Shown piece after piece: positions 20,921 through 30,261 of a DNA stretch of 64,000 nucleotides (its first letter is position 1; each line of letters begins with the position of its first letter). This stretch comes from Bordetella sp. LUAb4. GTDB lineage: Bacteria > Pseudomonadota > Gammaproteobacteria > Burkholderiales > Burkholderiaceae_B. Location of the stretch: NCBI RefSeq assembly GCF_021325795.1, contig NZ_JAHPZX010000001.1, positions 1,488,001 to 1,552,000 on the forward strand, given 5' to 3'. Position numbers and translations under genes: made by a program. The notes under the pieces are model-generated. The model had not been told where the DNA came from, searched no databases, and was given only the letters and a program-made list of their open reading frames with translations.

Positions 20921-21283
20921 TTAGAACTTGAGGCCGGCTTCGCGCGCGGCATCGGCCAGCGCTTTCACGCGGCCATGGTAACGGAAGCCCGAGCGATCGA
21001 AGGCAACCAGTTCGATACCGGCGGCCTTGGCCTTCTCGGCGACGCGCTTGCCGACCAGTTCAGCGGCGGCCTTGTTGCCACCCTTGCCGACTTGGCCCAG
21101 CTGAGCGCGGACTTCGGCTTCCAGCGTCGAGGCGCTGACCAGCACGCGATCGCCTTCCGGCGAAATGATGTTCGCGTAGATGTGCAGGTTCGAGCGGAAA
21201 ATCGACAGGCGATGAACGCGCAGTTCGAGGATTTTCCGGCGGGTCGGAACCGCACGACGCAAACGAGATACTTTCTTATCCAT
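20921..21283 (-). CDS. rplR: 50S ribosomal protein L18
   Basis: 5S rRNA-binding protein. The 120-residue protein begins [18 protein letters not shown] and contains [17 protein letters not shown] and the C-terminal [22 protein letters not shown] region with usual family spacing. It lies between rplF and rpsE. Confidence 0.97.
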   Translation of the reverse strand: MDKKVSRLRRAVPTRRKILELRVHRLSIFRSNLHIYANIISPEGDRVLVSASTLEAEVRAQLGQVGKGGNKAAAELVGKRVAEKAKAAGIELVAFDRSGFRYHGRVKALADAAREAGLKF

Positions 21284-21304
21284 GATTCGTCCTTGCGTGC
21301 GCCG

Positions 21305-21838
21305 TTACTTCTTCTTGGTTTCTTTGATGATGACGCGCTCATCCGCATAACGCACACCCTTGCCCTTGTAGGGCTCCGGCGGACGATAAGCGCGGATTTC
21401 CGCGGCCACCTGGCCAACAACCTGCTTGCTCGAACCCTTGATCAGAATTTCGGTCTGGGTCGGGCATTCGGCCTTGATACCGGCCGGCAGCTTGTGCAGC
21501 ACATCATGCGAGAAACCGAGTTGCAGCTTCACGGCGTCGCCCTGGACTTGAGCGCGATAACCCACGCCCACCAGGGTCAACTTACGTTCGAAACCCTTGC
21601 TGACGCCGGTCACCATATTGTTGACCAGAGCGCGCACGGTGCCCGACATCGCGTCGGCATGACGCGTTTCGTTAGCCGCGACGAAGGTCAGCACGCCGTT
21701 ATCCAGCGAGATGGCGACGTCGCCCGTCAGGGGTTGCGTCAGCGAGCCCAGCGGGCCCTTGACGGTGATTTGATCCTGCGCAACGGTGGCTTCGACACCC
21801 TTGGGCAGATTCACGGGGTACTTAGCGATACGTGACAT
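21305..21838 (-). CDS. rplF: 50S ribosomal protein L6
   Basis: Large-subunit protein near the factor-binding site. The 177-residue protein has two similar domains. It begins [19 protein letters not shown] and carries [10 protein letters not shown], the interdomain helix [22 protein letters not shown], and the C-terminal signature [16 protein letters not shown]. Confidence 0.98.
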   Translation of the reverse strand: MSRIAKYPVNLPKGVEATVAQDQITVKGPLGSLTQPLTGDVAISLDNGVLTFVAANETRHADAMSGTVRALVNNMVTGVSKGFERKLTLVGVGYRAQVQGDAVKLQLGFSHDVLHKLPAGIKAECPTQTEILIKGSSKQVVGQVAAEIRAYRPPEPYKGKGVRYADERVIIKETKKK

Positions 21839-21850
21839 TAGAATTTCTCC

Positions 21851-22246
21851 TTAGGCCACGTAGCACAGGACTTCGCCGCCGACGCCATTGGCGCGGGCCT
21901 TGCGGTCCGTCATCACGCCACGCGAAGTCGACACGATAGCCACGCCCAAGCCGTTCATGACTTGAGGAATGTTGCTACGGCCCTTGTAGATACGCAGGCC
22001 AGGACGCGAAACGCGTTCGATGCGTTCGATCACCGGGCGGCCGGCGTAGTACTTCAGCGAAAGCTCGAGCTCAGGCTTGGCCTGGGTGCCCTTGACTTCG
22101 AAACCGTCGATGTAACCCTCGTCCTTCAGCACAGCCGCGATAGCGGCCTTCAGCTTCGAGGAGGGCATGCTCACCGTGACTTTCGTAACTTGCTGCGCAT
22201 TGCGAATGCGGGTCAGCATATCGGCGATGGGATCGCTCATGCTCAT
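21851..22246 (-). CDS. rpsH: 30S ribosomal protein S8
   Basis: Central-domain rRNA-binding protein; in E. coli it is the translational repressor of the spc operon. The 131-residue protein begins [18 protein letters not shown] and ends with [19 protein letters not shown] and [10 protein letters not shown] start two codons later (22240) is also possible. Confidence 0.98.
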   Translation of the reverse strand: MSMSDPIADMLTRIRNAQQVTKVTVSMPSSKLKAAIAAVLKDEGYIDGFEVKGTQAKPELELSLKYYAGRPVIERIERVSRPGLRIYKGRSNIPQVMNGLGVAIVSTSRGVMTDRKARANGVGGEVLCYVA

Positions 22247-22256
22247 ATTCGTTCTC

Positions 22257-22562
22257 CTACCAGCTGGCCTTGGTCATGCCCGGGATTTCCCCACGCATAG
22301 CCATTTCGCGAAGTTTGTGGCGCGTCAGGCCGAACTTGCTGAACACGCCACGCGGGCGACCCGTAACTGCGCAGCGATTACGCTGGCGAGTGGGAGCGGC
22401 GTTGCGCGGCAGCTGTTGCAGCTTGAGCCGAGCTTGGTAACGTTCTTCTTCGGGCTTCGACTGGTCGTCGATGATCGCCTTCAGTGCGGTGCGCTTGGCG
22501 GAAAACTTCTCCGCCATCTTGGCGCGCTTGATATCACGATTGATCAGTGAAAGTTTGGCCAC
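22257..22562 (-). CDS. rpsN: 30S ribosomal protein S14
   Basis: Head protein of the small subunit. It is the 101-residue zinc-independent long form: it begins [20 protein letters not shown] and has only one Cys in [11 protein letters not shown] instead of the CxxC pairs of the short form. C-terminal [21 protein letters not shown] is canonical. Confidence 0.98.
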   Translation of the reverse strand: MAKLSLINRDIKRAKMAEKFSAKRTALKAIIDDQSKPEEERYQARLKLQQLPRNAAPTRQRNRCAVTGRPRGVFSKFGLTRHKLREMAMRGEIPGMTKASW

Positions 22563-22573
22563 GTCATCGCCCC

Positions 22574-23113
22574 TTAGTTACGGAACGGGAAGCTGAAGGC
22601 GGTCAACAGTGCCTTGGCTTCTTCGTCGGTCTTGGCGGAGGTGGTGATGCTGATGTTCAGCCCACGCAGCGCGTCGATTTTGTCGTATTCGATTTCGGGG
22701 AAAATGATCTGCTCTTTCACCCCGACGTTGTAGTTGCCACGGCCATCGAAAGCACGGCCGGAGATACCACGGAAGTCACGCACACGAGGCAAGGCAATCG
22801 CCACCAGGCGGTCCAGGAATTCGTACATGCGTTGACCGCGCAGCGTCACCATGCAACCAATCGGATAGTTTTCGCGGATCTTGAAACCGGCGATAGCTTT
22901 CTTGGTCTTGGTGATCACAGGCTTTTGGCCGGCGATCTTGGTCAGGTCGGAAACGGCGTGCTCGATGACCTTCTTGTCGGCCACGGCTTCCGAAACGCCC
23001 ATGTTCAGCGTGATCTTGGTGATGCGCGGAACTTGCATCTGGCTCTTGTAGCCGAACTTTTCCGTCAATTCACCGACGATCTTGTCGCGATAGATATCTT
23101 GCAAACGGGTCAT
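22574..23113 (-). CDS. rplE: 50S ribosomal protein L5
   Basis: 5S rRNA-binding protein of the central protuberance. The 179-residue protein starts [20 protein letters not shown] at 23113. The in-frame extension to 23284 lies within rplX and is not L5-like. Landmarks are [10 protein letters not shown], the [19 protein letters not shown] segment, and [20 protein letters not shown]. Confidence 0.98.
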   Translation of the reverse strand: MTRLQDIYRDKIVGELTEKFGYKSQMQVPRITKITLNMGVSEAVADKKVIEHAVSDLTKIAGQKPVITKTKKAIAGFKIRENYPIGCMVTLRGQRMYEFLDRLVAIALPRVRDFRGISGRAFDGRGNYNVGVKEQIIFPEIEYDKIDALRGLNISITTSAKTDEEAKALLTAFSFPFRN

Positions 23114-23126
23114 AATCTGTCGCCCC

Positions 23127-23447
23127 TTACGCCTTGGCGCCGACGACGGCACCATTGGAACGGAACACGCGCACCTTACGGCCGTCGACTTCCTTGACAC
23201 CCACGCGATCGCCCTTGCCAGTGGCAGGGTTGAACAGCGCCACGTTCGAAACGTGGATGGGCATGGTCTTTTCGACGATGCCACCGGGGTTGTTGGCCAT
23301 CGGATTGGGCTTGGTGTGCTTCTTGACGACGTTCACGCCTTCAACCAGCACGTGGTCGGCGTCGATGCGCTCGAGCACGGTGCCACGACGCTTCTTGTCG
23401 CGGCCGGTGAGGACGATAACTTCGTCGCCTTTGCGGATGTTGTTCAT
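23127..23447 (-). CDS. rplX: 50S ribosomal protein L24
   Basis: Assembly-initiator protein. The 106-residue protein begins with a KOW motif, [19 protein letters not shown], followed by [16 protein letters not shown] and [17 protein letters not shown], all typical. Confidence 0.97.
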   Translation of the reverse strand: MNNIRKGDEVIVLTGRDKKRRGTVLERIDADHVLVEGVNVVKKHTKPNPMANNPGGIVEKTMPIHVSNVALFNPATGKGDRVGVKEVDGRKVRVFRSNGAVVGAKA

Positions 23448-23457
23448 TGATGGCTCC

Positions 23458-23826
23458 TTACAGCACTTCCGGGGCCAACGACACGATCTTCATGAACTTC
23501 TCGGTACGCAGTTCACGCGTAACGGGTCCGAAGATACGAGTACCGATGGGCTCATGCTTGGCGTTGAGCAGCACGGCAGCGTTGTTGCCGAAGCGAATCA
23601 ACGAACCGTCTTTGCGGCGCACGCCCTTGGCGGTGCGAACGACCACGGCGTTGTAGATTTCGCCCTTCTTGACACGACCGCGGGGAGCGGCGTCCAGGAC
23701 GCTGATTTTGATGATGTCACCGATAGCGGCATAACGGCGCTTGGAGCCGCCGAGCACCTTGATGCAGCGCACACGGCGCGCACCAGTATTGTCGGCCACG
23801 TCCAGCGTGGTCTGCATTTGGATCAT
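23458..23826 (-). CDS. rplN: 50S ribosomal protein L14
   Basis: The 122-residue L14 forms an intersubunit bridge. It begins [19 protein letters not shown] and carries [31 protein letters not shown] and [13 protein letters not shown]. It is the first gene of the spc section, preceded by a leader of about 375 bases and a near-consensus promoter. That makes spc transcriptionally separate from the S10 section. Confidence 0.98.
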   Translation of the reverse strand: MIQMQTTLDVADNTGARRVRCIKVLGGSKRRYAAIGDIIKISVLDAAPRGRVKKGEIYNAVVVRTAKGVRRKDGSLIRFGNNAAVLLNAKHEPIGTRIFGPVTRELRTEKFMKIVSLAPEVL

Positions 23827-24203
23827 GATTTTTCCTGTTCCAACTTAACCGGAAATTCGAAGTCGTGGTCTCGCGCCCTGGAACGGACCGGGGAGCGCGA
23901 CCGATAAAGCCGCCCCACCCTGATCAGTCCCAAAACTTCATTACCAGGCGAATTCGCCATTCCTGCCAGTTTTGGTCCCGTAAGGCCCGTCTGACTTGCC
24001 CTGGGTTGTGTGCCACTGCTGCTGCCATATCGGCAACCGCCGCCGCTAACCTCAAGCAACCCCTACGAACCTGGGTTGATATCCTGCGGAGTTTTCCCCT
24101 TTCGCCCGCCGGACTCTGCGTTGGTACGTGTGCATCGACCCTGCGTTGTCGCCTGATCGCCTGCACTTCTGTACCGCCTAGCCAGATTGACTATTTGGGA
24201 AAG
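23827..24203 (-). promoter_or_regulatory. Long untranslated leader of the spc operon
   Basis: About 375 bases between the predicted transcription start (downstream of the promoter at 24210-24238) and the rplN ATG at 23826. I see no credible coding sequence. The stretch is long enough to hold a regulatory RNA structure, but I could not identify a known S8-type target by eye. CAGGAAAAATC immediately before the rplN ATG serves as ribosome-binding site. Confidence 0.5.
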
Positions 24204-24209
24204 CTGACC

Positions 24210-24238
24210 ATTCTATCCGGGCGGCGAAGGGATTGCAA
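24210..24238 (-). promoter_or_regulatory. Sigma-70-type promoter for the spc operon
   Basis: On the minus strand TTGCAA (24233-24238), a 17-bp spacer and TAGAAT (24210-24215): five of six bases in both boxes and ideal spacing. It stands about 150 bp downstream of the stop of the orphan gene at 24391 and drives rplN and following genes. Confidence 0.75.
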
Positions 24239-24390
24239 GTCCTTTGTGCGAGAGCCGGCCATAGTGATCTTTTTCCCACAGATCGTTAAGGGCCCTGCTT
24301 TACCTGGCCCCGTTTTTGCCTGGCCCTGCTTCGCCCGGTCCCGCCGGCGCCGGCCTCGATGACCTGGTGCGCGCCGCCCTTCCTGTAGCG

Positions 24391-26049
24391 CTACGAAGTC
24401 ATCAGAGCCCTGCGCGTTTGGCCTGCTGGAAGCGCATTCGAACGGATTCCTATCTCGGCAATCTCCTTGCCGTAGCTGTTCAGGACCGCGATCAGTTTCC
24501 CATTTTCTTGAGCCAAATGCCGGACTGCTGCAAAGGCCTGCACGAAGTCGTCGAATAACGCCAGGCCTTCCGCACCTGAATGAATGACCATATCGAGCGG
24601 AAATGTTTTCATCAAGACCGTCCTCAGCGCCTCAATCTCACGCATACCCGCTTCCTGCGAGGAATAAGGGGTGAGCGTCGCCACTTCAAGGTAATTTCGA
24701 GTCTCCATGAGAAAGTCCCTCAGTAACACGGCGCCCGGCCTGGGGCAGTCGTCGAGGCTTTCTATCAGGGGGTCGTAAATCTGCGAATGGCATCGCTTCA
24801 AGAATTCAGGACCCTCGCGAAGGTATATCGTGGCGATCCCTTCCAGGATATAAACGTGCCGATGCCCGTCGCTACGCTTGTCAGCCTCGTCCCTGGTCAG
24901 CCAGCGAATGGCGTCGAACGGTGCCATAAGCTCAATCGCTTCCTCCGTTATCCTTTGCGAGTCTACGCGCTTGCGTTCCGCCGCCTGCATTATTAGCGCT
25001 GTCCCAGCGGCCTGAATAGGATCGTCGCCGAGCGTATCAATGGCCGGCAGATTGAGCTGCACCATCAATGCATGAAGCAGAGCGCGGCCCTCCTTCTTCG
25101 CGTCGTCAAGCACTCCGGCTGCGCCTTGGGGAGGCTCGTCGCCGGCCGCGTTCGCGTTGATTAGAGGATCTTGCAGTCCGTCGACTTTAAGCTTGAGCTC
25201 GTCGATTTTTCTGACGATCTGCATCAGTTCTTCGGTTTCAAACCGGCCATCGCCGAGTGGTGCGAAATTTTCCTCCATTTCCCTTTTAATGATAGGCAAG
25301 GTGTGCCGGAACTCGCCCGGCACGGAACCCGAGCCGATTGCTTGGACGAGCTTCATCCGGTCTGCATAGCCGATACGTTGTGCCGCCTTGTGTACGGCTA
25401 CTTCGACGGCTCTGTCCATGTCCGCCGAGGATGTGTTTTCCGGCAGGGTGACGGAGACAGAGGCGGAGGCTCTTGGATCCGCGCTTCCCACGATCGTCCG
25501 CATGAACGATTCGAACGCCTTCATCTCTTTGCTGACGGCTTGCCGGAGTTGTGCCTCGTGCTCCTCTTTCGCCTTCTGGCAAAAGGCACGAATGTCCGCG
25601 TCAACTCTGTAGGAGGCAGCATCAATGATTCTCTGCATGGCAGGGTGCTTGTCACGCGCCCAGGCATCCATGCGGTCCGCGCCCACCGCCTGCAGGGCGC
25701 TCGGCGTGCCTGCTGATGCCGCCTTCAGGATATTCGCGTCGAAAACCGATTCTGAACCGCTGTATTTGCCGTTCAGCCTGAATGACTGATACCGGGCAAC
25801 GACCGATTCCTTCGCCTGGACCAGAAGGGCAAGCACTCTTTTCAAGATGGGCGTGGCATTCCAGCGGGCGCCTGCCGCGCGCGGGTGTTTGGCAACGCCC
25901 GGTTCCTGGGGACCCGCCGCGAAGGAGATGAACGCGGGCGTGCACCCTGCGGTTGGCGCAGCCAGTGACAGTTGGCCTGATGAAATCTCGGCAATGTGTT
26001 TCGGGTCGAACATCGGCGCGACAGCCATGCTCACTCGGGGTGTACTCAT
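24391..26049 (-). CDS. Unrecognised helical protein inserted between the spc and S10 clusters
   Basis: I do not recognise this 552-residue protein (MSTPRVSMAVAPMF start; an ATG 15 bases upstream is possible, and neither has a strong Shine-Dalgarno sequence). It has no signal peptide and no membrane segment. The first 60 residues are Ala/Ser/Pro-rich and probably flexible. The rest is charged and largely helical, for example CQKAKEEHEAQLRQAVSKEMK and MEENFAPLGDGRFETEELMQIV. The base composition looks visibly less GC-rich than the flanking ribosomal genes, suggesting separate acquisition. A flexible N-terminus plus a helical body is compatible with a secreted effector, but no motif proves it. 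Nothing nearby suggests a pathway. Confidence 0.6.
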   Translation of the reverse strand: MSTPRVSMAVAPMFDPKHIAEISSGQLSLAAPTAGCTPAFISFAAGPQEPGVAKHPRAAGARWNATPILKRVLALLVQAKESVVARYQSFRLNGKYSGSESVFDANILKAASAGTPSALQAVGADRMDAWARDKHPAMQRIIDAASYRVDADIRAFCQKAKEEHEAQLRQAVSKEMKAFESFMRTIVGSADPRASASVSVTLPENTSSADMDRAVEVAVHKAAQRIGYADRMKLVQAIGSGSVPGEFRHTLPIIKREMEENFAPLGDGRFETEELMQIVRKIDELKLKVDGLQDPLINANAAGDEPPQGAAGVLDDAKKEGRALLHALMVQLNLPAIDTLGDDPIQAAGTALIMQAAERKRVDSQRITEEAIELMAPFDAIRWLTRDEADKRSDGHRHVYILEGIATIYLREGPEFLKRCHSQIYDPLIESLDDCPRPGAVLLRDFLMETRNYLEVATLTPYSSQEAGMREIEALRTVLMKTFPLDMVIHSGAEGLALFDDFVQAFAAVRHLAQENGKLIAVLNSYGKEIAEIGIRSNALPAGQTRRALMTS

Positions 26050-26194
26050 AAGGGACCATCCCATCTCGGAAAGTTGAAGCGGCCGCCTGGCGTTGACGCT
26101 AAGCAGTTACTTTCGTTGACGGCCTCGGATCCTCGTACTCACAATCCTTGCTTCCGACACGCTTTCGTTTTTACGGTAATTTCATCACCACGAT

Positions 26195-26941
26195 TCAAGA
26201 GCGCCCGTAGTAGTCCTTTTCCCATGAATCATGCTTGGCCTTGCCCCGCTTGATCTCCGGCGTCATGGGAGCCAGGGCCAGCACCAGCTGATTGATCCAG
26301 CGCATCGGCGCCCGGCAAGGCCGGTCGAAGTCGACGAACAGCACGACCCGTACGCCGTCGGTATCGTTATGGACCTCATGCGGATAGAGATCGTCGAAGA
26401 CGACAGCCTCCCCTTCCCGCCAGAGGTAGCGCTGGGTGTTCACCTCGATCCAGCAGTTCTCGCGCGGCTCAGGCACGACCAGGCCCAGGTGCAGGCGCAG
26501 TACCCCGTTGTACGGACCGCGATGCAGGGGAATCCGCTTGCCGGGTTCCAGGATGGAAAAGAATGCGGTGCGTATGCCCGGAATGCCTTTCAGGGCCGCG
26601 GCCGTGGCCGGGCAGCGCGCCATATTGCGCGCCGAACGCAGGCCATACGCCATGAAGACGAAGGTCTTCCACTGGTCATCGGAAGTGATAGTGGCCACTT
26701 CCGGCGACAGCTCGTGGAAGGCCGGCAGCTGCTCCCGCTGCCCCAGCACGCCCATCAGTTCGGCGCGTATCGCGGGGGCTTGAGCCTCCAGCGCGGGGAT
26801 CCAGGGGAACTGCGCGTTATCGAAGATGGGGTGGTCGCCCACCAGGGAAGCCTTGGCGATACCGTTACGCAGCCAGTCGACCAGGCCGAAAAAGCAGCGC
26901 GAGAACAGCGTCGGGGCGGAAGTAGGCGCGAGCGGCTTCAA
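26195..26941 (-). CDS. lpxO: Aspartyl/asparaginyl beta-hydroxylase-family dioxygenase, LpxO-like
   Basis: Fe(II)/2-oxoglutarate-dependent dioxygenase of the Asp/Asn beta-hydroxylase fold. The closest known role is LpxO, which 2-hydroxylates a lipid A acyl chain. In about 248 residues I see HPIFDNAQFPWIPAL, the metal-site region FFSILEPGKRIPLHRGPYNG (first His), LRLHLGLVVPEP, and GEAVVFDDLYPHEVHNDTD (second His) followed by RVVLFVDFDRP. The only in-frame start visible is TTG at 26941 with a poor ribosome-binding site. The N-terminus is short for LpxO. It lies downstream of the rpsQ terminator. Lipid A modification is inferred from the family alone. Confidence 0.78.
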   Translation of the reverse strand: MKPLAPTSAPTLFSRCFFGLVDWLRNGIAKASLVGDHPIFDNAQFPWIPALEAQAPAIRAELMGVLGQREQLPAFHELSPEVATITSDDQWKTFVFMAYGLRSARNMARCPATAAALKGIPGIRTAFFSILEPGKRIPLHRGPYNGVLRLHLGLVVPEPRENCWIEVNTQRYLWREGEAVVFDDLYPHEVHNDTDGVRVVLFVDFDRPCRAPMRWINQLVLALAPMTPEIKRGKAKHDSWEKDYYGRS

Positions 26942-27013
26942 GATTGACTCTGTCCATGCGGGGGCTGGACTTCGACTTTAACGCCGGGCGCCGCCAACGT
27001 CATGCGAGCCGAC

Positions 27014-27048
27014 GAAAAAAAAGCCAAGGACATGCGCCCTTGGCTTTT
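27014..27048 (-). terminator. Intrinsic terminator of the S10 section after rpsQ
   Basis: On the minus strand AAAAGCCAAGG and CCTTGGCTTTT arms are followed by a run of eight T. It lies about 50 bp after the rpsQ stop and ends the S10 cluster before the inserted lpxO-like gene. Confidence 0.9.
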
Positions 27049-27097
27049 CAGATACTGGCCGGAATCACTCCCGGCCGGTATGGGTACTACGCGTACA

Positions 27098-27379
27098 TCA
27101 GATGATGCGAGCGGCCTCGACCAGGCGCACCACGCTCCACGCCTTCGAGCGCGAGATGGGGCGGCCTTCGGCGATTTCAACCATATCGCCTTCGTTGATC
27201 TGGTTCGTCTCGTCATGCGCTTTGTACTTCGCGGAGCGCACGATGATCTTGCCGTAGATGGGGTGCTTCACGCGGCGTTCGACGAGAACGACCACGGTCT
27301 TGTCCATCTTGTTGCTGACGACCTTGCCGACCAGCGTACGCTGGCGCTTGGCGGGTTGGGTGTTTTGCGTTTCGCTCAT
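27098..27379 (-). CDS. rpsQ: 30S ribosomal protein S17
   Basis: The 93-residue primary rRNA-binding OB-fold protein has [36 protein letters not shown] and [21 protein letters not shown], all canonical. It is the last gene of the S10 section and is directly followed by a terminator. Confidence 0.98.
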   Translation of the reverse strand: MSETQNTQPAKRQRTLVGKVVSNKMDKTVVVLVERRVKHPIYGKIIVRSAKYKAHDETNQINEGDMVEIAEGRPISRSKAWSVVRLVEAARII

Positions 27380-27381
27380 GA

Positions 27382-27573
27382 TTAGCTTCCTGCCTTCTCG
27401 GTCTGCAAGGTGCGGACGCGAGCGATGTCACGGCGCACTTTACGCAGCTGGCTGGTGTTGGCGAGCTGCTGAGTAGCTCTCTGCATACGCAGACCGAATT
27501 GGGCACGGAGCAGGCTCTCAAGCTCTTGCTGCAGCTCGGCGAGGTCTTTGGTACGGAGTTCTTTGGCTTTCAT
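27382..27573 (-). CDS. rpmC: 50S ribosomal protein L29
   Basis: The 63-residue helical protein at the tunnel exit starts [18 protein letters not shown] at 27573, where AAGGAG sits 6 bases upstream. An ATG 21 bases further out overlaps rplP and is not needed. It ends 2 bp before the rpsQ ATG. Confidence 0.97.
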   Translation of the reverse strand: MKAKELRTKDLAELQQELESLLRAQFGLRMQRATQQLANTSQLRKVRRDIARVRTLQTEKAGS

Positions 27574-27583
27574 GTCGGACTCC

Positions 27584-28000
27584 TTAGGTGCCAATGTGAC
27601 GAGCCACGAAGGTCGTCGCGATCGGCAGCTTGGCGGCGGCCAGGCGGAAAGCTTCGCGAGCCAATTCTTCGCTCACCCCTTCCATTTCGTACAGCACCTT
27701 GCCGGGTTGGATTTCAGCGACCCAGTATTCCGGGTTGCCCTTACCGTTACCCATACGGACTTCGGCGGGCTTTTGCGAGATCGGCTTGTCCGGGAAAATG
27801 CGGATCCAGATCCGGCCGCCACGCTTGATGTGACGGTTGATGGCACGACGAGCAGCCTCGATCTGGCGAGCGGTCAGACGGCCACGACCGGTGGCCTTCA
27901 AACCGTATTCGCCGAACGACACGTTGGTGCCGCGCGTGGCCAGGCCCGTGTTGCGGCCCTTCTGCTCTTTGCGATACTTTCTGCGTGAGGGTTGCAGCAT
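27584..28000 (-). CDS. rplP: 50S ribosomal protein L16
   Basis: The 138-residue protein binds near the A site and 5S rRNA. It begins [19 protein letters not shown] and carries [21 protein letters not shown], the [20 protein letters not shown] segment and [10 protein letters not shown]. Standard placement between rpsC and rpmC. Confidence 0.98.
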   Translation of the reverse strand: MLQPSRRKYRKEQKGRNTGLATRGTNVSFGEYGLKATGRGRLTARQIEAARRAINRHIKRGGRIWIRIFPDKPISQKPAEVRMGNGKGNPEYWVAEIQPGKVLYEMEGVSEELAREAFRLAAAKLPIATTFVARHIGT

Positions 28001-28002
28001 GT

Positions 28003-28803
28003 TTATTCTCCTTCAGGCGCCGGCGCGGCGTCCGCTTTACGCGGACCGCGACCACGGCCACCACCGCCGGGACGGCCACCAGGACGATCGCCACCAGGAC
28101 GGTCGCCACGGGGGGCACGGCGCGGACGGCGCTCTTCTTCGCGAGGCGCGGCGGTCTCAGGCGGCAATTCGCCATTGGCCAGCATGTCGCCCTTGTAGAC
28201 CCAGACCTTGATGCCGATCACACCGTAGGTGGTATGGGCTTCGGAGGTGCCGTAGTCGATGTTCGCCTTCAGCGTGTGCAGCGGTACACGGCCTTCGCGG
28301 TACCACTCGGTACGCGCGATTTCGATACCGTTCAGACGGCCAGCGCTCATGATCTTGATGCCTTGGGCACCCAGACGCATGGCGTTTTGCATGGCACGCT
28401 TCATGGCGCGGCGGAACATGATGCGCTTTTCGAGCTGTTGCGAGATCGAGTCGGCGATCAGCTGAGCGTCGGTTTCCGGCTTGCGGATTTCCTCGATGTT
28501 GACGTGCACGGGCACGCCCATCAGACGCTGCAGATCGGCCTTCAGGCTTTCGATGTCTTCGCCGCGCTTGCCGATCACCACGCCCGGACGAGCCGAGTAG
28601 ACGGTGATGCGGGCGTTCTTGGCGGGACGCTCGATGACCACGCGGCCAACGGACGCGCTCTTGAGCTTCTTCTTCAGGTATTCGCGCACGCGGATGTCTT
28701 CGGCCAGCATGGCGCCGAAGGACTTGTCGTCAGCGTACCAACGCGAGGACCAATTACGGGTGACCGCGAGACGGAACCCAGTGGGGTGAATTTTCTGACC
28801 CAT
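28003..28803 (-). CDS. rpsC: 30S ribosomal protein S3 with Arg/Gly-rich tail
   Basis: mRNA-entry-channel protein. The 266-residue protein begins [22 protein letters not shown] and has a KH domain with [22 protein letters not shown] and [10 protein letters not shown]. The C-terminal domain carries [20 protein letters not shown]. After about residue 220 it has a tail with repeated Arg-Gly-Asp/Arg-Pro-Gly-Gly units ending [10 protein letters not shown]. This tail is longer than in the 233-residue E. coli S3. Confidence 0.98.
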   Translation of the reverse strand: MGQKIHPTGFRLAVTRNWSSRWYADDKSFGAMLAEDIRVREYLKKKLKSASVGRVVIERPAKNARITVYSARPGVVIGKRGEDIESLKADLQRLMGVPVHVNIEEIRKPETDAQLIADSISQQLEKRIMFRRAMKRAMQNAMRLGAQGIKIMSAGRLNGIEIARTEWYREGRVPLHTLKANIDYGTSEAHTTYGVIGIKVWVYKGDMLANGELPPETAAPREEERRPRRAPRGDRPGGDRPGGRPGGGGRGRGPRKADAAPAPEGE

Positions 28804-28812
28804 CGTGACTCC

Positions 28813-29142
28813 TTAGGCTCCGACCTTGACCGTGATGTGGCAGGTCTGCTTCTCAATGCGGTTGCCACGGCCCTTCGCACGAGCGGAGAAACGCTTCATC
28901 GATTGAGCTTTGTCCACGAAAATCGTCGTGACCTTCAGCTCGTCGATGTCAGCGCCGTCGTTGTGCTCGGCGTTGGCGATCGCGGATTCGACAGCCTTTT
29001 TCAGGATGCCAGCGGCTTTCTTCGGCGAGAAGTTGAGGATCTCAAGGGCACGGGCGACCGACTTGCCGCGGATCAGGTCCGCAACCAGACGGGTCTTCTG
29101 GGCCGAGATGTGAACTCCACGGATAATGGCAGTAGTTTCCAT
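28813..29142 (-). CDS. rplV: 50S ribosomal protein L22
   Basis: Tunnel-lining protein. The 109-residue protein begins [26 protein letters not shown] and contains the extended beta-hairpin region [29 protein letters not shown]. No insertion or deletion suggests macrolide resistance. Confidence 0.98.
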   Translation of the reverse strand: METTAIIRGVHISAQKTRLVADLIRGKSVARALEILNFSPKKAAGILKKAVESAIANAEHNDGADIDELKVTTIFVDKAQSMKRFSARAKGRGNRIEKQTCHITVKVGA

Positions 29143-29145
29143 CGC

Positions 29146-29421
29146 TTACCTCTTGGCCTTCTTGTCCGCGGCATGACCCTTGAACGTACGGGTCAGCGCG
29201 AATTCGCCGAGTTTGTGGCCGACCATGTTCTCGTTGATGTAAACGGGAACGTGCTGCTTGCCGTTGTGCACAGCGATCGTCAGACCGATGAACTCGGGCA
29301 GGATCGTGGAACGACGCGACCAGGTCTTGATCGGCTTCTTGTCTTTGCCCGCGACGGCTTTCTCTACCTTGGTAATAAGGTAGGCGTCGACAAACGGGCC
29401 TTTCTTGATCGAACGTGACAT
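29146..29421 (-). CDS. rpsS: 30S ribosomal protein S19
   Basis: The 91-residue head protein begins [22 protein letters not shown] and has [27 protein letters not shown] and the conserved [17 protein letters not shown]. It lies between rplB and rplV. Confidence 0.98.
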   Translation of the reverse strand: MSRSIKKGPFVDAYLITKVEKAVAGKDKKPIKTWSRRSTILPEFIGLTIAVHNGKQHVPVYINENMVGHKLGEFALTRTFKGHAADKKAKR

Positions 29422-29433
29422 AGTGTTCGCCTC

Positions 29434-30261
29434 TTACTTGCGCTTGCGCCGTTGGACGATCATATTGTTCGTCCGCTTGTTGCTACGGGTCTTGTAACCC
29501 TTAGCCGGGGTGCCCCACGGGCTGACCGGTTCGCGAGCTTCGCCGGTGCGGCCTTCACCACCACCGTGCGGGTGATCGACCGGGTTCATGGCCACGCCAC
29601 GAACCGTCGGGCGGACACCGCGCCAACGCATTGCACCGGCCTTGCCGATCTGGCGCAGGCTGTGTTCTTCATTACCGACTTCACCGATCGTGGCACGGCA
29701 TTCGATGTGAATGCGGCGCACTTCGCCCGAACGCAGGCGAACCTGCGCGTAGACGCCTTCGCGCGCCATCAGCACGGCGGAAGCGCCGGCCGAACGAGCG
29801 ATCTGCGCACCCTTGCCGGGCAGCATTTCGATGCAGTGAATCGTCGTACCCACCGGGATGCTGCGGATACGCAGCGTGTTGCCCGAGCGGATGGGGGCTT
29901 CATCGCCCGACACCAGCGAGGCACCCACTTCCAGGCCACGGGGCGCAATGATGTAGCGGCGCTCGCCATCGGCGTAGCACAGCAGCGCCAGGTGCGCCGT
30001 ACGGTTGGGGTCATATTCCAGGCGTTCGACCTTGGCGGGGATGCCGTCCTTGTCACGCTTGAAATCGACGATACGGTAATGTTGCTTGTGACCACCACCA
30101 CGATGACGAATGGTGATGTGACCGTTGTTGTTACGGCCAGAGCCACGCTTCTTCTTTTCGAGCAGCGAGGCGAGCGGGGCGCCCTTGTGCAGGTTCGGGC
30201 TTACCACCTTCACCATGCCACGGCGGCCGGCCGAGGTCGGTTTGACTTTAACGAGGGCCAT
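29434..30261 (-). CDS. rplB: 50S ribosomal protein L2
   Basis: Core large-subunit protein close to the peptidyl-transferase centre. The 275-residue protein begins [19 protein letters not shown] and has [22 protein letters not shown] and the C-terminal signature [20 protein letters not shown] with the conserved His. It ends 12 bp before rpsS. Its start abuts the rplW stop. Confidence 0.99.
   Translation of the reverse strand: MALVKVKPTSAGRRGMVKVVSPNLHKGAPLASLLEKKKRGSGRNNNGHITIRHRGGGHKQHYRIVDFKRDKDGIPAKVERLEYDPNRTAHLALLCYADGERRYIIAPRGLEVGASLVSGDEAPIRSGNTLRIRSIPVGTTIHCIEMLPGKGAQIARSAGASAVLMAREGVYAQVRLRSGEVRRIHIECRATIGEVGNEEHSLRQIGKAGAMRWRGVRPTVRGVAMNPVDHPHGGGEGRTGEAREPVSPWGTPAKGYKTRSNKRTNNMIVQRRKRK

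Noticed and set aside
23865-24362. A 165-codon open frame in the spc leader on the plus strand
   Set aside because: It has no ribosome-binding site, no domain, runs against the operon and overlaps the mapped promoter elements.
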